A stretch of DNA of 64,000 nt, taken from positions 3,855,846 to 3,919,845 of the forward strand of contig LN554852.1 of assembly GCA_000953735.1 (NCBI GenBank), in the 5' to 3' direction. Under the pieces are notes generated by a model. That model did no database searches and had not been told where the DNA came from. It was given only the letters and a program-made list of their open reading frames with translations. Both the position numbers and the translations under genes were made by a program. The DNA is from Moritella viscosa. GTDB taxonomy: Bacteria; Pseudomonadota; Gammaproteobacteria; Enterobacterales; Moritellaceae. Positions 46,961 to 57,492 of the stretch are shown here, in pieces. Numbering within the stretch: the first letter of the stretch is position 1; every line of letters begins with the position of its first letter.

Positions 46961-47491
46961 ATGCAAAAAAAGCCATTATTCATCATCATGGGTTTATTTA
47001 TTGCCCCCATTGTCATCGCTAAATTAGTGCTAGTTAATGATTGGTATCAAGGGGCTAAAACCAATACAGGAAAACTCTTATCCCCACCACTAACTATGTC
47101 ACAGCCCCCGCAAGCATGGTTACTCCTCTATAATCCAGGTAATAGATGCGCACAACAATGCCAACAGAGTTTATGGCAAATACAGCAAGTACATACCTTG
47201 CTGGCCGCCGAAGGAACTCGAGTACAACGCTATCTCACTAAATACCCAGTAACCGTCATACCTCCAGAAAATTTATCTCACGATCACGTTGAAATATCAG
47301 CCCTAACAAGATTGCAATTAAGTGAGGTAAACCAAAACCTATTATCTACAGATACATTATATTTAGTTGATCCGCATGGAAATATCTTTATGCACTATCA
47401 ATACCCAGCAGATAGAACTGCGGCAACAAAGGTATCAGCAGGCTTATTAAAGGATGTAAAACGCTTACTTAAAATATCTAAAATCGGATAA
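46961..47491 (+). CDS. Membrane-anchored protein in the oxidase assembly cluster, function unknown
   Basis: 176 residues: one N-terminal hydrophobic segment (LFIIMGLFIAPIVIAKLVLV), then a periplasmic domain with thioredoxin-like features (PPQAWLLLYNPGNRC, a CAQQC pair, and LYLVDPHGNIFMHYQY late in the fold). The shape resembles Sco/thioredoxin-type proteins, which handle copper for the oxidase. The cysteine spacing CxxxC matches Sco proteins, but the family is not certain. It begins two bases after the SURF1 gene and precedes ctaA, so an assembly role is a reasonable inference. Confidence 0.7.
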   Translation: MQKKPLFIIMGLFIAPIVIAKLVLVNDWYQGAKTNTGKLLSPPLTMSQPPQAWLLLYNPGNRCAQQCQQSLWQIQQVHTLLAAEGTRVQRYLTKYPVTVIPPENLSHDHVEISALTRLQLSEVNQNLLSTDTLYLVDPHGNIFMHYQYPADRTAATKVSAGLLKDVKRLLKISKIG

Positions 47492-47516
47492 GCCAGCAAA
47501 TATACAAGGATTGCCT

Positions 47517-48545
47517 ATGTCAAAACTGCTCAACTTGACGATACTACTTGCCTTTCTAGTGATTGCACTCGGGGCTTATACGCGCTTAACCGATGCCGGA
47601 CTTGGTTGCCCAGATTGGCCAGGCTGTTATGGTTTTAACTCTGTCCCCGCCAACGCACAAGACATCGCAACAGCTCAATTAGCTTATCCTGATAAACCAC
47701 TGCATACCGAGAAAGCATGGAACGAAATGATCCACCGCTATATTGCAGGACTATTAGGCGTGCTTATCCTGCTCATTTTTATCACTTGTGGTAAGCGCAA
47801 ACAACAAGTTCCATTAGCGACTTTGTTAATCTTATTAGTGCTATTTCAAGCTGTTTTAGGTATGTGGACAGTGACCATGAATTTGCAACCCATTATTGTC
47901 ATGGGGCATCTATTAGGTGGGTTTAGTATTTTAGCTCTGCTCGTGTTACTACAATTACGGCTATCTAACACAAGAGGAACCCCCATCCAACCCGCTCAAG
48001 CGCTAAATAACACGCTGATATTACCAACACAGCGGCAACGGTTGATGCGGGTCCAATTATATTGTGGCATTGCCCTGCCAATATTAATTATTCAGATAGC
48101 ACTCGGTGGCTGGACAAGTTCAAACTACGCCGCCATTGTCTGCACTGAGTTCCCAATATGTAACGGTGACTGGTTCAGTCGCTTTAACCTTAATGACGTA
48201 TTTAGCCTGAGTCCTGTAGCTGAAACTTATCAATACGGTGTACGCGATACGATCGCCAGAATGAATATTCATGTGACACATCGAATTTGGGCTGTCGTGA
48301 CCTTTGTGTTTTTACTATTAACCAACTATCAATTATTTAAATATCAACCTGAAAAAAAGATCCGCCTTACCGCAAAAGTACTCATTATCATCTTATGTCT
48401 ACAAGTAAGTTTGGGAATAGCAAACGTGTTTTTTCAATTACCGTTGAGCATTGCTGTGGCACATAATTTAGTCGCTGCGATCTTACTCATCACCTTAGTA
48501 ACCTTACTTTGGTTAAACCAACAGCAACTGCAAGAGGTGTTATGA
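47517..48545 (+). CDS. ctaA: Heme A synthase
   Basis: 342 residues with about eight membrane segments, belonging to COX15/CtaA. It oxidises heme O to heme A for the oxidase. Visible landmarks are [21 protein letters not shown] and later [12 protein letters not shown] and [11 protein letters not shown] with histidines that bind heme. I use the ATG at 47517 with AAGGA upstream, not a TTG two codons before. The end overlaps cyoE by four bases (ATGA). Confidence 0.94.
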   Translation: MSKLLNLTILLAFLVIALGAYTRLTDAGLGCPDWPGCYGFNSVPANAQDIATAQLAYPDKPLHTEKAWNEMIHRYIAGLLGVLILLIFITCGKRKQQVPLATLLILLVLFQAVLGMWTVTMNLQPIIVMGHLLGGFSILALLVLLQLRLSNTRGTPIQPAQALNNTLILPTQRQRLMRVQLYCGIALPILIIQIALGGWTSSNYAAIVCTEFPICNGDWFSRFNLNDVFSLSPVAETYQYGVRDTIARMNIHVTHRIWAVVTFVFLLLTNYQLFKYQPEKKIRLTAKVLIIILCLQVSLGIANVFFQLPLSIAVAHNLVAAILLITLVTLLWLNQQQLQEVL

Positions 48546-49438
48546 ATACACAATCAATCAAATTAACGCTCATACCAAACTGGCGCGCATATTATCAACT
48601 AACGAAACCCAAAGTCGTAGCCTTATTGCTATTGACCGCTTTAGTCGGGATGGTACTCGCTTTACCCAATTTACCTTCACTCAGTTTATTAGTCCCAGCA
48701 TTAGTCGGCATAGGGTTACTTTCTGCCGCAGCAGCAGCATACAATCATATCCTTGACCAACGTATTGATGCCATCATGACCAGAACTCACCAACGGCCAT
48801 TAGTACAAAACACAATTAGTACACCAAGAGCATTATTCTTTGCTACAAGTATGGCAATAATAGGTATGACAACACTTTTTGTGTTTGTAAATGCGTTAAC
48901 CGCTTGGTTGACCTTTGCGAGCCTGATTGGTTACGCAGTCATTTATACCATGTACTTGAAGCGAGCAACCCCACAAAATATTGCCATTGGCGGGCTAGCC
49001 GGTGCAACCCCTCCGCTACTTGGCTGGACCGCTATGACGGGGGAAGTAACAGGACAAGCATTATTACTGGTAATGATTATCTTCATTTGGACCCCCCCAC
49101 ATTTTTGGGCATTAGCCATCCATAAAGAGAAAGAATACGCCAAAGCCAAGATACCTATGCTGCCCGTAACCCATGGCGCAGAGTACACTAAAACACTGGT
49201 ATTGCTTTATACACTGCTATTACTACCTGTAACTTGGCTACCTTGGCTCACCCAGTTAAGTGGTTTACTCTATTTAGCAGGTTCTACTATCCTAGGAATA
49301 AGCTTTATTTATTACGCTTATCGATTAAAATTCAGCCCCACGCGTAAAACAGCATTTCAAACATTCAAATTCTCAATCATACATTTAATGGTGTTATTTA
49401 TATTATTATTAGTTGATCACTGGATTATTAATTATTAA
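48542..49438 (+). CDS. cyoE: Protoheme IX farnesyltransferase
   Basis: 298 residues with about nine membrane segments, a UbiA-superfamily prenyltransferase that makes heme O from heme b. Motifs include [17 protein letters not shown], the aspartate-rich [20 protein letters not shown] and the second one around [20 protein letters not shown] overlap with ctaA; GAGGTG precedes the ATG. It works upstream of CtaA. The name ctaB is used for the same gene in other genomes. Confidence 0.95.
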   Translation: MNTQSIKLTLIPNWRAYYQLTKPKVVALLLLTALVGMVLALPNLPSLSLLVPALVGIGLLSAAAAAYNHILDQRIDAIMTRTHQRPLVQNTISTPRALFFATSMAIIGMTTLFVFVNALTAWLTFASLIGYAVIYTMYLKRATPQNIAIGGLAGATPPLLGWTAMTGEVTGQALLLVMIIFIWTPPHFWALAIHKEKEYAKAKIPMLPVTHGAEYTKTLVLLYTLLLLPVTWLPWLTQLSGLLYLAGSTILGISFIYYAYRLKFSPTRKTAFQTFKFSIIHLMVLFILLLVDHWIINY

Positions 49439-49786
49439 CAGTAAACATTCCAACCACGCTAAGCCATTCATTATTAAAGGTAATAATGACATTGTAAATT
49501 GACGTCATTATTACCTTAGCACTCTAATTATCTTCACTAAATAAATAAAGCAAAGCTTTACACTGCAATTATGAAACATAATGAATTGTTATATGGGATC
49601 AATCTCTAAATAACAGTACAGACGGCTATATTGGCAGTTGTGTTTTCCAGTTAAAGCGCTATTATAACGACCTAAAAATTTGAGAGATTAAAAAAAAGTT
49701 TAGTCTCTATTATTCTGCCTAGCAAAGTCTGTTAGCGCGCTATTTATTTAAGCTTATATAACTTAAGCATCTGCTGAGGAATTACT
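49439..49786. other. Gap before sdaA with two hairpins
   Basis: 348 bases. A perfect 14-base stem AAGGTAATAATGAC / GTCATTATTACCTT lies at 49477-49517 and probably ends the cyoE transcript. A second hairpin AGAGATTAAA / TTTAGTCTCT (one G-U pair) lies at 49683-49708, close to sdaA, and may sit in its leader. No other gene or RNA is recognisable. Confidence 0.65.
49477..49517 (+). terminator. Stem-loop after cyoE
   Basis: A perfect 14-base stem with a 13-base loop 38 bp after the cyoE stop. The following T-run is weak. Confidence 0.7.
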
Positions 49787-51178
49787 ATGATCAGTGTATT
49801 CGATATCTACAAAATTGGTATTGGTCCATCTAGTTCTCATACTGTTGGTCCAATGAAAGCTGCCAAACAATTTATCGACGACCTACGAGCGACAGGGAAG
49901 ATCCGCGAAGTCACTCAAATCACAGTGGATGTGCATGGTTCATTATCGTTGACTGGTAAAGGTCACCACACTGATGTTGCTATTATCATGGGTTTAGCAG
50001 GTAACTTACCTGAAACTGTTGATATTGACTCAATTCCAGAATTTATCCTCCGTGTTGAACAAACACGTCGTTTAACGATCGGTCTACACTGTCATACTGT
50101 TGATTTTCCCGCTTCAGCTATGAACTTTATTGATGAACCGCTTGCACTACATGAAAACGGTTTGAAAATTCATGCTTACATCGATGGTAAAGTTGCGTTT
50201 ACAAAAACGTACTACTCTACCGGTGGTGGCTTCATCGTTGACGAAGAAAACTTCGGTTTAACACAAGGTGAAACGGCAGACGTTAAATACCCATTTACCA
50301 ACGCTGCTGAATTAGTCACACACTGTAACGAAAATGCATTATCGATCAGTGCATTGATGTTAGAAAATGAGCGTTCTTTCCGCAGTGAAAATGAAACATA
50401 TCAATCGTTTTCTAACATTTGGACTGCAATGTCTGAATCTATCGAACGCGGTTGTAAGACAGAAGGTTTACTTGCAGGTCCATTACGTGTACCACGTCGT
50501 GCTGCCGCACTTAAACGTCAACTAGAAGCCAGTGATGGTTTTAACACTGATCCAATGACTATTATTGATTGGGTTAACATGTTCGCACTTGCTGTTAGTG
50601 AAGAGAATGCGGCCGGTGGTCGAGTAGTTACAGCACCAACCAATGGCGCCGCAGGTATCATTCCAGCAGTATTGGCTTATTACAATAAGTTTATTCGTCC
50701 GCTGACGCGTGAAGAACAGACTAAATTTTACCTTGCTTCGGGTGCTATCGGTATCCTATACAAAACGAATGCATCAATCTCTGGCGCAGAAGTTGGCTGT
50801 CAAGGTGAAGTGGGGGTATCCTGCTCAATGGCAGCGGCTGGTCTTGCTGAGTTAATGGGAGCGAGCCCTTCACAAGTCTGCCAAGCTGCAGAAATAGGCA
50901 TGGAGCATAACTTAGGCCTAACGTGTGATCCTGTTGGTGGCCAAGTACAAGTACCTTGTATCGAACGTAACGCAATTGCAGCAGTAAAAGCGATCAACGC
51001 TTCACGTATGGCAATGCGCCGTACCAGTGAGCCTTGTGTATCGTTAGACAAAGTTATCGAAACTATGTACGAAACAGGTAAAGACATGAATGCTAAATAC
51101 CGTGAAACTTCACAAGGTGGTTTAGCAATTAAAGTATTAAATGTAGGCGACATCAAAAAAGCCCACACTTGCACTTAA
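49787..51178 (+). CDS. sdaA: L-serine ammonia-lyase
   Basis: 463 residues: beta domain then alpha catalytic domain in one chain, as in SdaA/SdaB of E. coli. It deaminates serine to pyruvate using a [4Fe-4S] cluster, whose cysteines lie in [17 protein letters not shown] and the [12 protein letters not shown] region. The N-terminus [21 protein letters not shown] is diagnostic. TGAGGA precedes the ATG. A strong terminator follows, so it is monocistronic. Confidence 0.95.
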   Translation: MISVFDIYKIGIGPSSSHTVGPMKAAKQFIDDLRATGKIREVTQITVDVHGSLSLTGKGHHTDVAIIMGLAGNLPETVDIDSIPEFILRVEQTRRLTIGLHCHTVDFPASAMNFIDEPLALHENGLKIHAYIDGKVAFTKTYYSTGGGFIVDEENFGLTQGETADVKYPFTNAAELVTHCNENALSISALMLENERSFRSENETYQSFSNIWTAMSESIERGCKTEGLLAGPLRVPRRAAALKRQLEASDGFNTDPMTIIDWVNMFALAVSEENAAGGRVVTAPTNGAAGIIPAVLAYYNKFIRPLTREEQTKFYLASGAIGILYKTNASISGAEVGCQGEVGVSCSMAAAGLAELMGASPSQVCQAAEIGMEHNLGLTCDPVGGQVQVPCIERNAIAAVKAINASRMAMRRTSEPCVSLDKVIETMYETGKDMNAKYRETSQGGLAIKVLNVGDIKKAHTCT

Positions 51179-51187
51179 TCTGACACT

Positions 51188-51264
51188 GACCTAAATAAGC
51201 ATAGATTATTTAGGTCTAGATAAAATAAAAGCCAGAATGTGCTCGTCACTATTCTGGCTTTTTT
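51188..51264 (+). terminator. Double stem-loop after sdaA
   Basis: The first hairpin GACCTAAATAA / TTATTTAGGTC (51188-51216) has a seven-base loop. The second, AAAAGCCAGAAT / ATTCTGGCTTTT (51227-51262), has a 12-base loop and a T-run and is a textbook terminator. Confidence 0.92.
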
Positions 51265-51518
51265 ATACCACAAAGAAAGTAACCACAGACCACTTCATAA
51301 CAGGCATTACGCTTCCCTCACCCCTTTGATTACGCATTTCTTTTAATACTCAGCAGCCTATGAGAGAAACACTCATGCTTTTAGGTGTAAATAGCAGTGA
51401 TTAACACCTAAGCTAATGACTTTACAACTTAATTATTCTCTACTCATTAGGTCACTTATTCTATTCAAATCGCACGACGTAGCTAGCTGTCCACTCTGCA
51501 AAAACTAGGGAAATATTA
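51265..51518. other. Promoter region of the acyltransferase gene
   Basis: 254 bases between the sdaA terminator and the next ATG. AGGGAA lies just ahead of the start; otherwise I see no conserved operator or RNA here. Confidence 0.5.
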
Positions 51519-53123
51519 ATGAAAGCGCTCACTCTACCCGATATGGGTTTCCTATATTGCGAAACGGTATCACGGCCAAACCATGTAGCTGCAATGCAAA
51601 TTTTTGATATTCCGAATGACTATCAAGGCGATTATGGTACAGACCTATATCAACAACTGATGCAATTCACGCAAATAGAAAAACCTTTTAATTACAAATT
51701 ATACACTGCTTATTCAGGTATGATGTACTGGCAAGAAGATGATAATGTAGACCTTGATTATCACGTTCGCCGCGTTCGTTTACCCCAACCAGGGACTCGA
51801 GAGCAACTCATCGAGTATATAGAACATGCCCATTCCAATCTGCTCGATCGTAACCGTCCATTATGGGAAATACATTTAATTTCAGGTCTCGCTAACAATC
51901 AATTTGCAGTTTATCTAAAAATGCATCACGCTTTCACCGACGGTGCTAAAGGTAACCAAATCATGCTTAGCTATTTATCACAACAAGCCGAAGGCCCATT
52001 ACAAGCATTTTGGAGCTTAAAAGGTTTTGAAGGTAAGCAACCTAATCCTGAAATAAAATCGAGTTTAGTGCATAAATTAAAACAAAACAGCGCTTTATTA
52101 ACAAAACAAGTTCGTGCAATACCTTCGATTATTGGACTTGGTTCTCGGCTATTATTGCAAGCAGTCAACGTTTATAAAACCAATATACCAACACCATTTA
52201 CAGCACCAAAAACCCCTTTTTCAGTGAGTCCTAAACGTGCCCGTCGAGCCGCAACCAGCGTACTCCCACTATCGCGTGTAAAGAACATAGGAAAAATAGC
52301 GGGAACAACGATCAATGATGTCGTGGTGTGTATTTGTGATATCGCATTACATCGTTATTTATCCGACCTTAATTATAAACTTAAGCAGCCGCTAACAGCA
52401 CAAATCCCGGTGAACCTTAGGGCACTGAACGACACCATATCAAACAACCGCATTGCAATTACTATGGTGGAATTAGGTCACAGCAATACAACTCCTCTCT
52501 CTCGATTGATGGCCATTAAAGAGTCTTGTGATAAATTAAAAAAAGAAGCAAGGTCATTATCAGATGAAGCGCTAACGAGTTACACATTGGCAAGCCAGGG
52601 GTTAGCAATAATCAGTGAGTTATTAAAACTCGATGATGTGTTACCACCGGTCGGTAATGTACTCATCTCTAATGTGCCTGGACCGCGTAAACCCGTTTAT
52701 ATGATGGGCGCAGAAATGCAGGAATGCTTCCCGTTATCAGCATTGCCACCAGGCATGTCACTGAATATAACACTGTACAGTTACATGAATAATCTCAATG
52801 TTGGTTTAATCGCATGTCGAACAAATCTGCCTGACCTGACGAAATTATCCGGTTACATCGAAGATGCATTTACAGAGTTAGAACAAGTTGTAATGAGTAG
52901 TGCTATCGATATTGTTAGCGATCAAATCACACGGCTTACCCATGACGATAGCCTGTCACAAAGTATGCATGCGTTAATTAGTGTGATTAACGATAATGCT
53001 TGCTCTATTGTCGTACAGGATTCTGCGAAGAAAGAAGTGGGGAAAATAAAAAGTAATCATAAAAGTACAGTCAAAAAGAAGGCAAAAAAGGTAACTAAAG
53101 AGGCTGAAAATATCCTCGGCTAA
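51519..53123 (+). CDS. Wax ester synthase/diacylglycerol acyltransferase-like enzyme
   Basis: 534 residues. The active-site motif HHAFTDG is at residues 136-142, and the C-terminal region contains NVLISNVPGPRKPVYMMGA and PLSALPPGMSLNITLYSYMNN, both typical of the WS/DGAT (AtfA) family. Such enzymes esterify fatty alcohols or diacylglycerol with acyl-CoA to store neutral lipid. The last 30 residues are rich in lysine (KVTKEAENILG preceded by KKKAKK), an extension beyond the catalytic part. AGGGAA precedes the ATG. The stop codon lies in a hairpin shared with cysB. Confidence 0.87.
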   Translation: MKALTLPDMGFLYCETVSRPNHVAAMQIFDIPNDYQGDYGTDLYQQLMQFTQIEKPFNYKLYTAYSGMMYWQEDDNVDLDYHVRRVRLPQPGTREQLIEYIEHAHSNLLDRNRPLWEIHLISGLANNQFAVYLKMHHAFTDGAKGNQIMLSYLSQQAEGPLQAFWSLKGFEGKQPNPEIKSSLVHKLKQNSALLTKQVRAIPSIIGLGSRLLLQAVNVYKTNIPTPFTAPKTPFSVSPKRARRAATSVLPLSRVKNIGKIAGTTINDVVVCICDIALHRYLSDLNYKLKQPLTAQIPVNLRALNDTISNNRIAITMVELGHSNTTPLSRLMAIKESCDKLKKEARSLSDEALTSYTLASQGLAIISELLKLDDVLPPVGNVLISNVPGPRKPVYMMGAEMQECFPLSALPPGMSLNITLYSYMNNLNVGLIACRTNLPDLTKLSGYIEDAFTELEQVVMSSAIDIVSDQITRLTHDDSLSQSMHALISVINDNACSIVVQDSAKKEVGKIKSNHKSTVKKKAKKVTKEAENILG

Positions 53124-53142
53124 GTACACTGTGTTAGCCGAG
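53115..53142. terminator. Hairpin between the acyltransferase gene and cysB
   Basis: A nine-base stem CTCGGCTAA / TTAGCCGAG with a ten-base loop includes the acyltransferase stop codon and separates two convergent genes. Confidence 0.6.
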
Positions 53143-53156
53143 TGAATACTATCTCG

Positions 53157-54143
<987 letters not shown>

Positions 54144-54256
54144 CTATATTCCAAATAATTAATTGTATTCTAACAAAACGATAGCAGAATACTGTTATTT
54201 CTTGTTAATAAGATATCCTAGAGGTCATTACCCTATAACGCCAGTCAAAGATAATA

Positions 54257-54976
54257 ATGACACCTTTAGACGATAACATTAAACCAAGCAAAGACACAGT
54301 TGATTATGCGTTGATACTCACATCTGCAGTACATGACATGAAAAATTCATTATGCCTACTGTTACAATCGATTGAATCAATGTCTGCAGACATTAAAGCC
54401 TCGCAAGATGACCGTAAACACGGCGCTAAACTCGCTGATTTACATTATGAAGTATTACGACTGAACAGTAGTTTAATCCAAGTACTCTCTCTGTATCGAG
54501 ATGAAAAAGATCAGCTACCATTAAACATTGCAGAATGCTTTATTGCTGATTATTTCAATGAATTTTGTATTAAAAATCAAATGTACAGTGATAGTAATAA
54601 TATTGAAATTAGTATTAATATCGATATCGATCTCGCTTGGTATTGCGATCACAATTTAATAAACTACTTATTATCAGATGTGTTTATCAACGCATTGCGC
54701 TATAGCAAAGGAAAGATCTTAGTTACAGCTAATATCGTAAATAAAAAACTTGTGATCGAAATTGCCGATAACGGTGATGGCTACCCAGACAGTATGTTGC
54801 AAGCTCAACACAGTGCAATGGGTGAGTTAAGTTGTAAACAAGGACGTACTGGATTAGGCTTATATTTTGCTCGATTAATTGCTAACGCGCATATAATTAA
54901 AGGGGAAGTCGGACATATCGAACTCAAAAATGGTGGTAGTCTTGGTGGGGGGATCTTCACGTTAACACTACCTTAA
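54257..54976 (+). CDS. Sensorless histidine kinase
   Basis: A 239-residue cytoplasmic protein with only the catalytic parts of a histidine kinase: a dimerisation helix with the H-box in VHDMKNSLCLLLQSIESM and a HATPase domain (NYLLSDVFINALRYSKGK N-box; IADNGDGYPD G1; GRTGLGLYFARLI G2). There is no input domain, membrane segment or receiver, so it must be driven by another protein. A response regulator is not in the window. The next gene (coiled-coil, 55-bp gap) is a natural candidate partner. Ribosome site weak. Confidence 0.82.
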   Translation: MTPLDDNIKPSKDTVDYALILTSAVHDMKNSLCLLLQSIESMSADIKASQDDRKHGAKLADLHYEVLRLNSSLIQVLSLYRDEKDQLPLNIAECFIADYFNEFCIKNQMYSDSNNIEISINIDIDLAWYCDHNLINYLLSDVFINALRYSKGKILVTANIVNKKLVIEIADNGDGYPDSMLQAQHSAMGELSCKQGRTGLGLYFARLIANAHIIKGEVGHIELKNGGSLGGGIFTLTLP

Positions 54977-55031
54977 CTAAAGTATTTATAGTAATATCTA
55001 TATACTGCAGCAAAATTAGGTCTATTATACA

Positions 55032-55805
55032 ATGAAGCTCACTCTTATGATTATCGCGATTGCTGTTTTACTATTTTTGGTGATCGGTTATAACATCATT
55101 TTACAGTACAAGCGTAAAGCTGAAACCGAAAAGCGCCAGATAATCATAAAGCATAGACAAGTCATTGAAGAAGCTGAAGAATTACTGTTAAACTCAACAT
55201 CATTACCTTACAGTAAAGTGCTTACACTAGTGCTACACAGTCGTATGCACGATTCACTTGCAACGACATTGCAAATGGAGCCTTCCCTACCGCAAGTACG
55301 TCAACGCTTAGCGAATGTCAAAGCGCAAATGGCCCAATTAAAAGATGCACCAGCTCAGACTGATAACAAAATGTTTCGCTCTCCGAATTCAGATCGAGAA
55401 GCGATTATATTATTACAACAAATTAAAAAAATTCGCGCAGTATTACGTGTCGAGCATGCAAAAAGTAAACTTAATACCCAAACATTTGTGATTGAAGATC
55501 GTAAACTTGAACTGATGCAACTTAACGTCAACATTGATAATTTATTGAAACGGGCTTATGAAGCACGGGCAACGAGCCAATTTGGTTCTTGCAAGCAATT
55601 ACTCCGTAAGGGTATAGATACCTTAAATAATATTAATGATAAAAATGAGTCCCTTATTAATAAACAGCAAACACTTACCACTTTGCTTAATGAGGTTAAT
55701 GAACAACTCACTCAAGCTTCATCAGATGATTTAAAAGATCGCCAAGAAAAAGAAAACGAAAAGAATGAATTAGATCTGCTGTTTCAACCTAAACAGAAAT
55801 GGTAA
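55032..55805 (+). CDS. Membrane-anchored coiled-coil protein of unknown function
   Basis: 257 residues with an N-terminal membrane segment (LMIIAIAVLLFLVIGYNIIL), a basic stretch, then mostly alpha-helix with long coiled-coil character, ending with LLFQPKQKW. I recognise no family. AGGT lies before the ATG. It follows the histidine kinase by 55 bp on the same strand and is followed by a convergent cinA. A structural or sensory role with the kinase is only positional inference. Confidence 0.65.
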   Translation: MKLTLMIIAIAVLLFLVIGYNIILQYKRKAETEKRQIIIKHRQVIEEAEELLLNSTSLPYSKVLTLVLHSRMHDSLATTLQMEPSLPQVRQRLANVKAQMAQLKDAPAQTDNKMFRSPNSDREAIILLQQIKKIRAVLRVEHAKSKLNTQTFVIEDRKLELMQLNVNIDNLLKRAYEARATSQFGSCKQLLRKGIDTLNNINDKNESLINKQQTLTTLLNEVNEQLTQASSDDLKDRQEKENEKNELDLLFQPKQKW

Positions 55806-55812
55806 CGAACTA

Positions 55813-55848
55813 CGCAGTGATTATTTGATAACTTAAATCATCACTGCG
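55813..55848. terminator. Hairpin between the coiled-coil gene and cinA
   Basis: CGCAGTGAT / ATCACTGCG forms a nine-base stem around an 18-base loop between the two convergent genes. The T-runs are poor on both strands. Confidence 0.5.
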
Positions 55849-55886
55849 CAGCTAGAATAATATAATCTACAAACTGTAATACCGTA

Positions 55887-57170
55887 CTAACAGCTCACAG
55901 TATCACAATAGCCTCGGCGCTCTATCGAACCAAATTCAGCCGCTAAATCAAGTCCCAGTAGCTCCCTTCTTAACATATCTAGCGCAATATATAGCGAAAC
56001 AGTTCTGATCCCCTGTCGATTCCTGCGGGGAATAAATAACAATTGGCTGTAAGTATGTGTCTTACTCGCCAGAGCAAATGCAACGGTACCTACAGGCTTT
56101 GCTTCGCTACCGCCACCCGGACCAGCAATACCGGACACAGCAATACCAAAATCAACCCCTGCATTCAACATCGCGCCTTCAGCCATCTCGGCAGCAACCT
56201 CTATTGAAACAGCTCCGTGGTTAGCTATCGTCGTTTTATCGACATTGACTAAACGGCTCTTAGATTCGTTACTATAAGTAACATGGCTCGAATCAAGGTA
56301 ACCAGAGCTACCAGCGACAGCAATTAATTCACTCGCGATAAGTCCACCAGTACAAGACTCCGCAAGCGATAATGTTTGTCCTTTCTCGAGTATTATATTT
56401 TGCAAATATTGTGCAAACGAACAATCCCCTTCGAACAATACAAACTCACCAAGCTCTGCAAGTACTCGCTCTCTAGCCTTCGCTAAATCAGCTTGGACTA
56501 TTGATAATAATTTCACTTCAACAGTAGGAAAATCAACACGAAAGCCCAACGTAATAGACTGGGGAAGTGACAATGCAGCTAAGCGCTCATTCAACACAGA
56601 TTCCGAGATACCAAATGTTTTAATCTTGATTAAAGTGGGTATTTTTACTGGCGTAAAACGTTGTTGGATATCGGGTAGTATTTGCTCGGTAACCATGTGT
56701 TTAAATTCACTTGGTACCCCAGGTGTAAAATAAAAACGAGCACGATTAAATTGAAAACTAAAACCACATGCAGTACCAATAGGATTATCAACAACTTCGC
56801 TACCTTGTGGTAACCAAGCTTGTTTTTCATCACTCTCAGAAAAAGTACGATTGAATTGGCCATATTTAGACACTAAATGATCATACCATTCTTGCGATAA
56901 TGTGAGTGGCACGCCCATCGCTTTCGCCGCAGCCTCAGCACTTAAATCATCTGACGTTGGACCCAAACCGCCATTCATGATCACCACATCAGCACGAAGA
57001 CTTGTTTCCGTTATGATATCAATAAGCGACTCTAAATCATCTGCGACAGTATGACGACGAGTAAACTCGCGACCTTGATGAAAAAAATATTGTGATATCC
57101 ATGCCGCATTGGTATCGACAATTTGACCTGATAATACTTCGTCGCCAGTACTAATAAATTCAATTCGCAT
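55887..57170 (-). CDS. cinA: CinA-family nicotinamide-nucleotide amidase/pyrophosphatase
   Basis: 427 residues in two parts. The first is an N-terminal MoCF-like domain (EFISTGDEVLSGQIVDTNAAW, VIMNGGLGPTSDDLSAEA), linked in the family to ADP-ribose pyrophosphatase activity. The second is a C-terminal PncC amidase domain (LSLAESCTGGLIASELI, GIAGPGGGSEAKPVGTV) that converts NMN to nicotinate mononucleotide in NAD recycling. AAGGA precedes the ATG. The name CinA comes from competence and damage-inducible genes of Gram-positives, but the NAD role is the better supported one. Confidence 0.92.
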   Translation of the reverse strand: MRIEFISTGDEVLSGQIVDTNAAWISQYFFHQGREFTRRHTVADDLESLIDIITETSLRADVVIMNGGLGPTSDDLSAEAAAKAMGVPLTLSQEWYDHLVSKYGQFNRTFSESDEKQAWLPQGSEVVDNPIGTACGFSFQFNRARFYFTPGVPSEFKHMVTEQILPDIQQRFTPVKIPTLIKIKTFGISESVLNERLAALSLPQSITLGFRVDFPTVEVKLLSIVQADLAKARERVLAELGEFVLFEGDCSFAQYLQNIILEKGQTLSLAESCTGGLIASELIAVAGSSGYLDSSHVTYSNESKSRLVNVDKTTIANHGAVSIEVAAEMAEGAMLNAGVDFGIAVSGIAGPGGGSEAKPVGTVAFALASKTHTYSQLLFIPRRNRQGIRTVSLYIALDMLRRELLGLDLAAEFGSIERRGYCDTVSC

Positions 57171-57195
57171 TAACTGTCCTTATTTGCTCTATCCG

Positions 57196-57378
57196 TCAGT
57201 ATAAAATAATTGAGAAAAGAAAAGATAATATACCACAACCACTAATCACCATGCTCATAGGTAATCGTGTTCCATCATGCAATATACTGATAATTAACCC
57301 TGATATGGCACTAAACCCAAATCTGATCGTCGTGCGGATAATAATACGAGGAAAGGTATTAAAATATGTTTTCATCAT
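57196..57378 (-). pseudogene. Probable C-terminal remnant of a Bcr/CflA-type drug efflux gene
   Basis: The 60 codons have two hydrophobic stretches and a middle ILHDGTRLPMSMVISGCG that resembles the last two membrane segments of Bcr/CflA major-facilitator exporters, where HDG-LPMA is common. No upstream part of such a gene is present, so it looks like the leftover end of a deleted gene. A short, newly formed membrane protein is the alternative. The start has no good ribosome site. It lies 26 bp upstream of cinA. Confidence 0.5.
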
Positions 57379-57492
57379 AAGCCAAACTATCTGAATGGCT
57401 TATGATTACATACCTGAATAATAGTGAGGATTGGTCTTATCCGTCGACTTTACGTTACTTAGTGAAATAAGCCCAACATAAACTAACGTCTG

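Noticed and set aside
50800-51174. Open frame opposite sdaA
   Set aside because: It is antisense to the conserved C-terminal part of sdaA and has no independent support.
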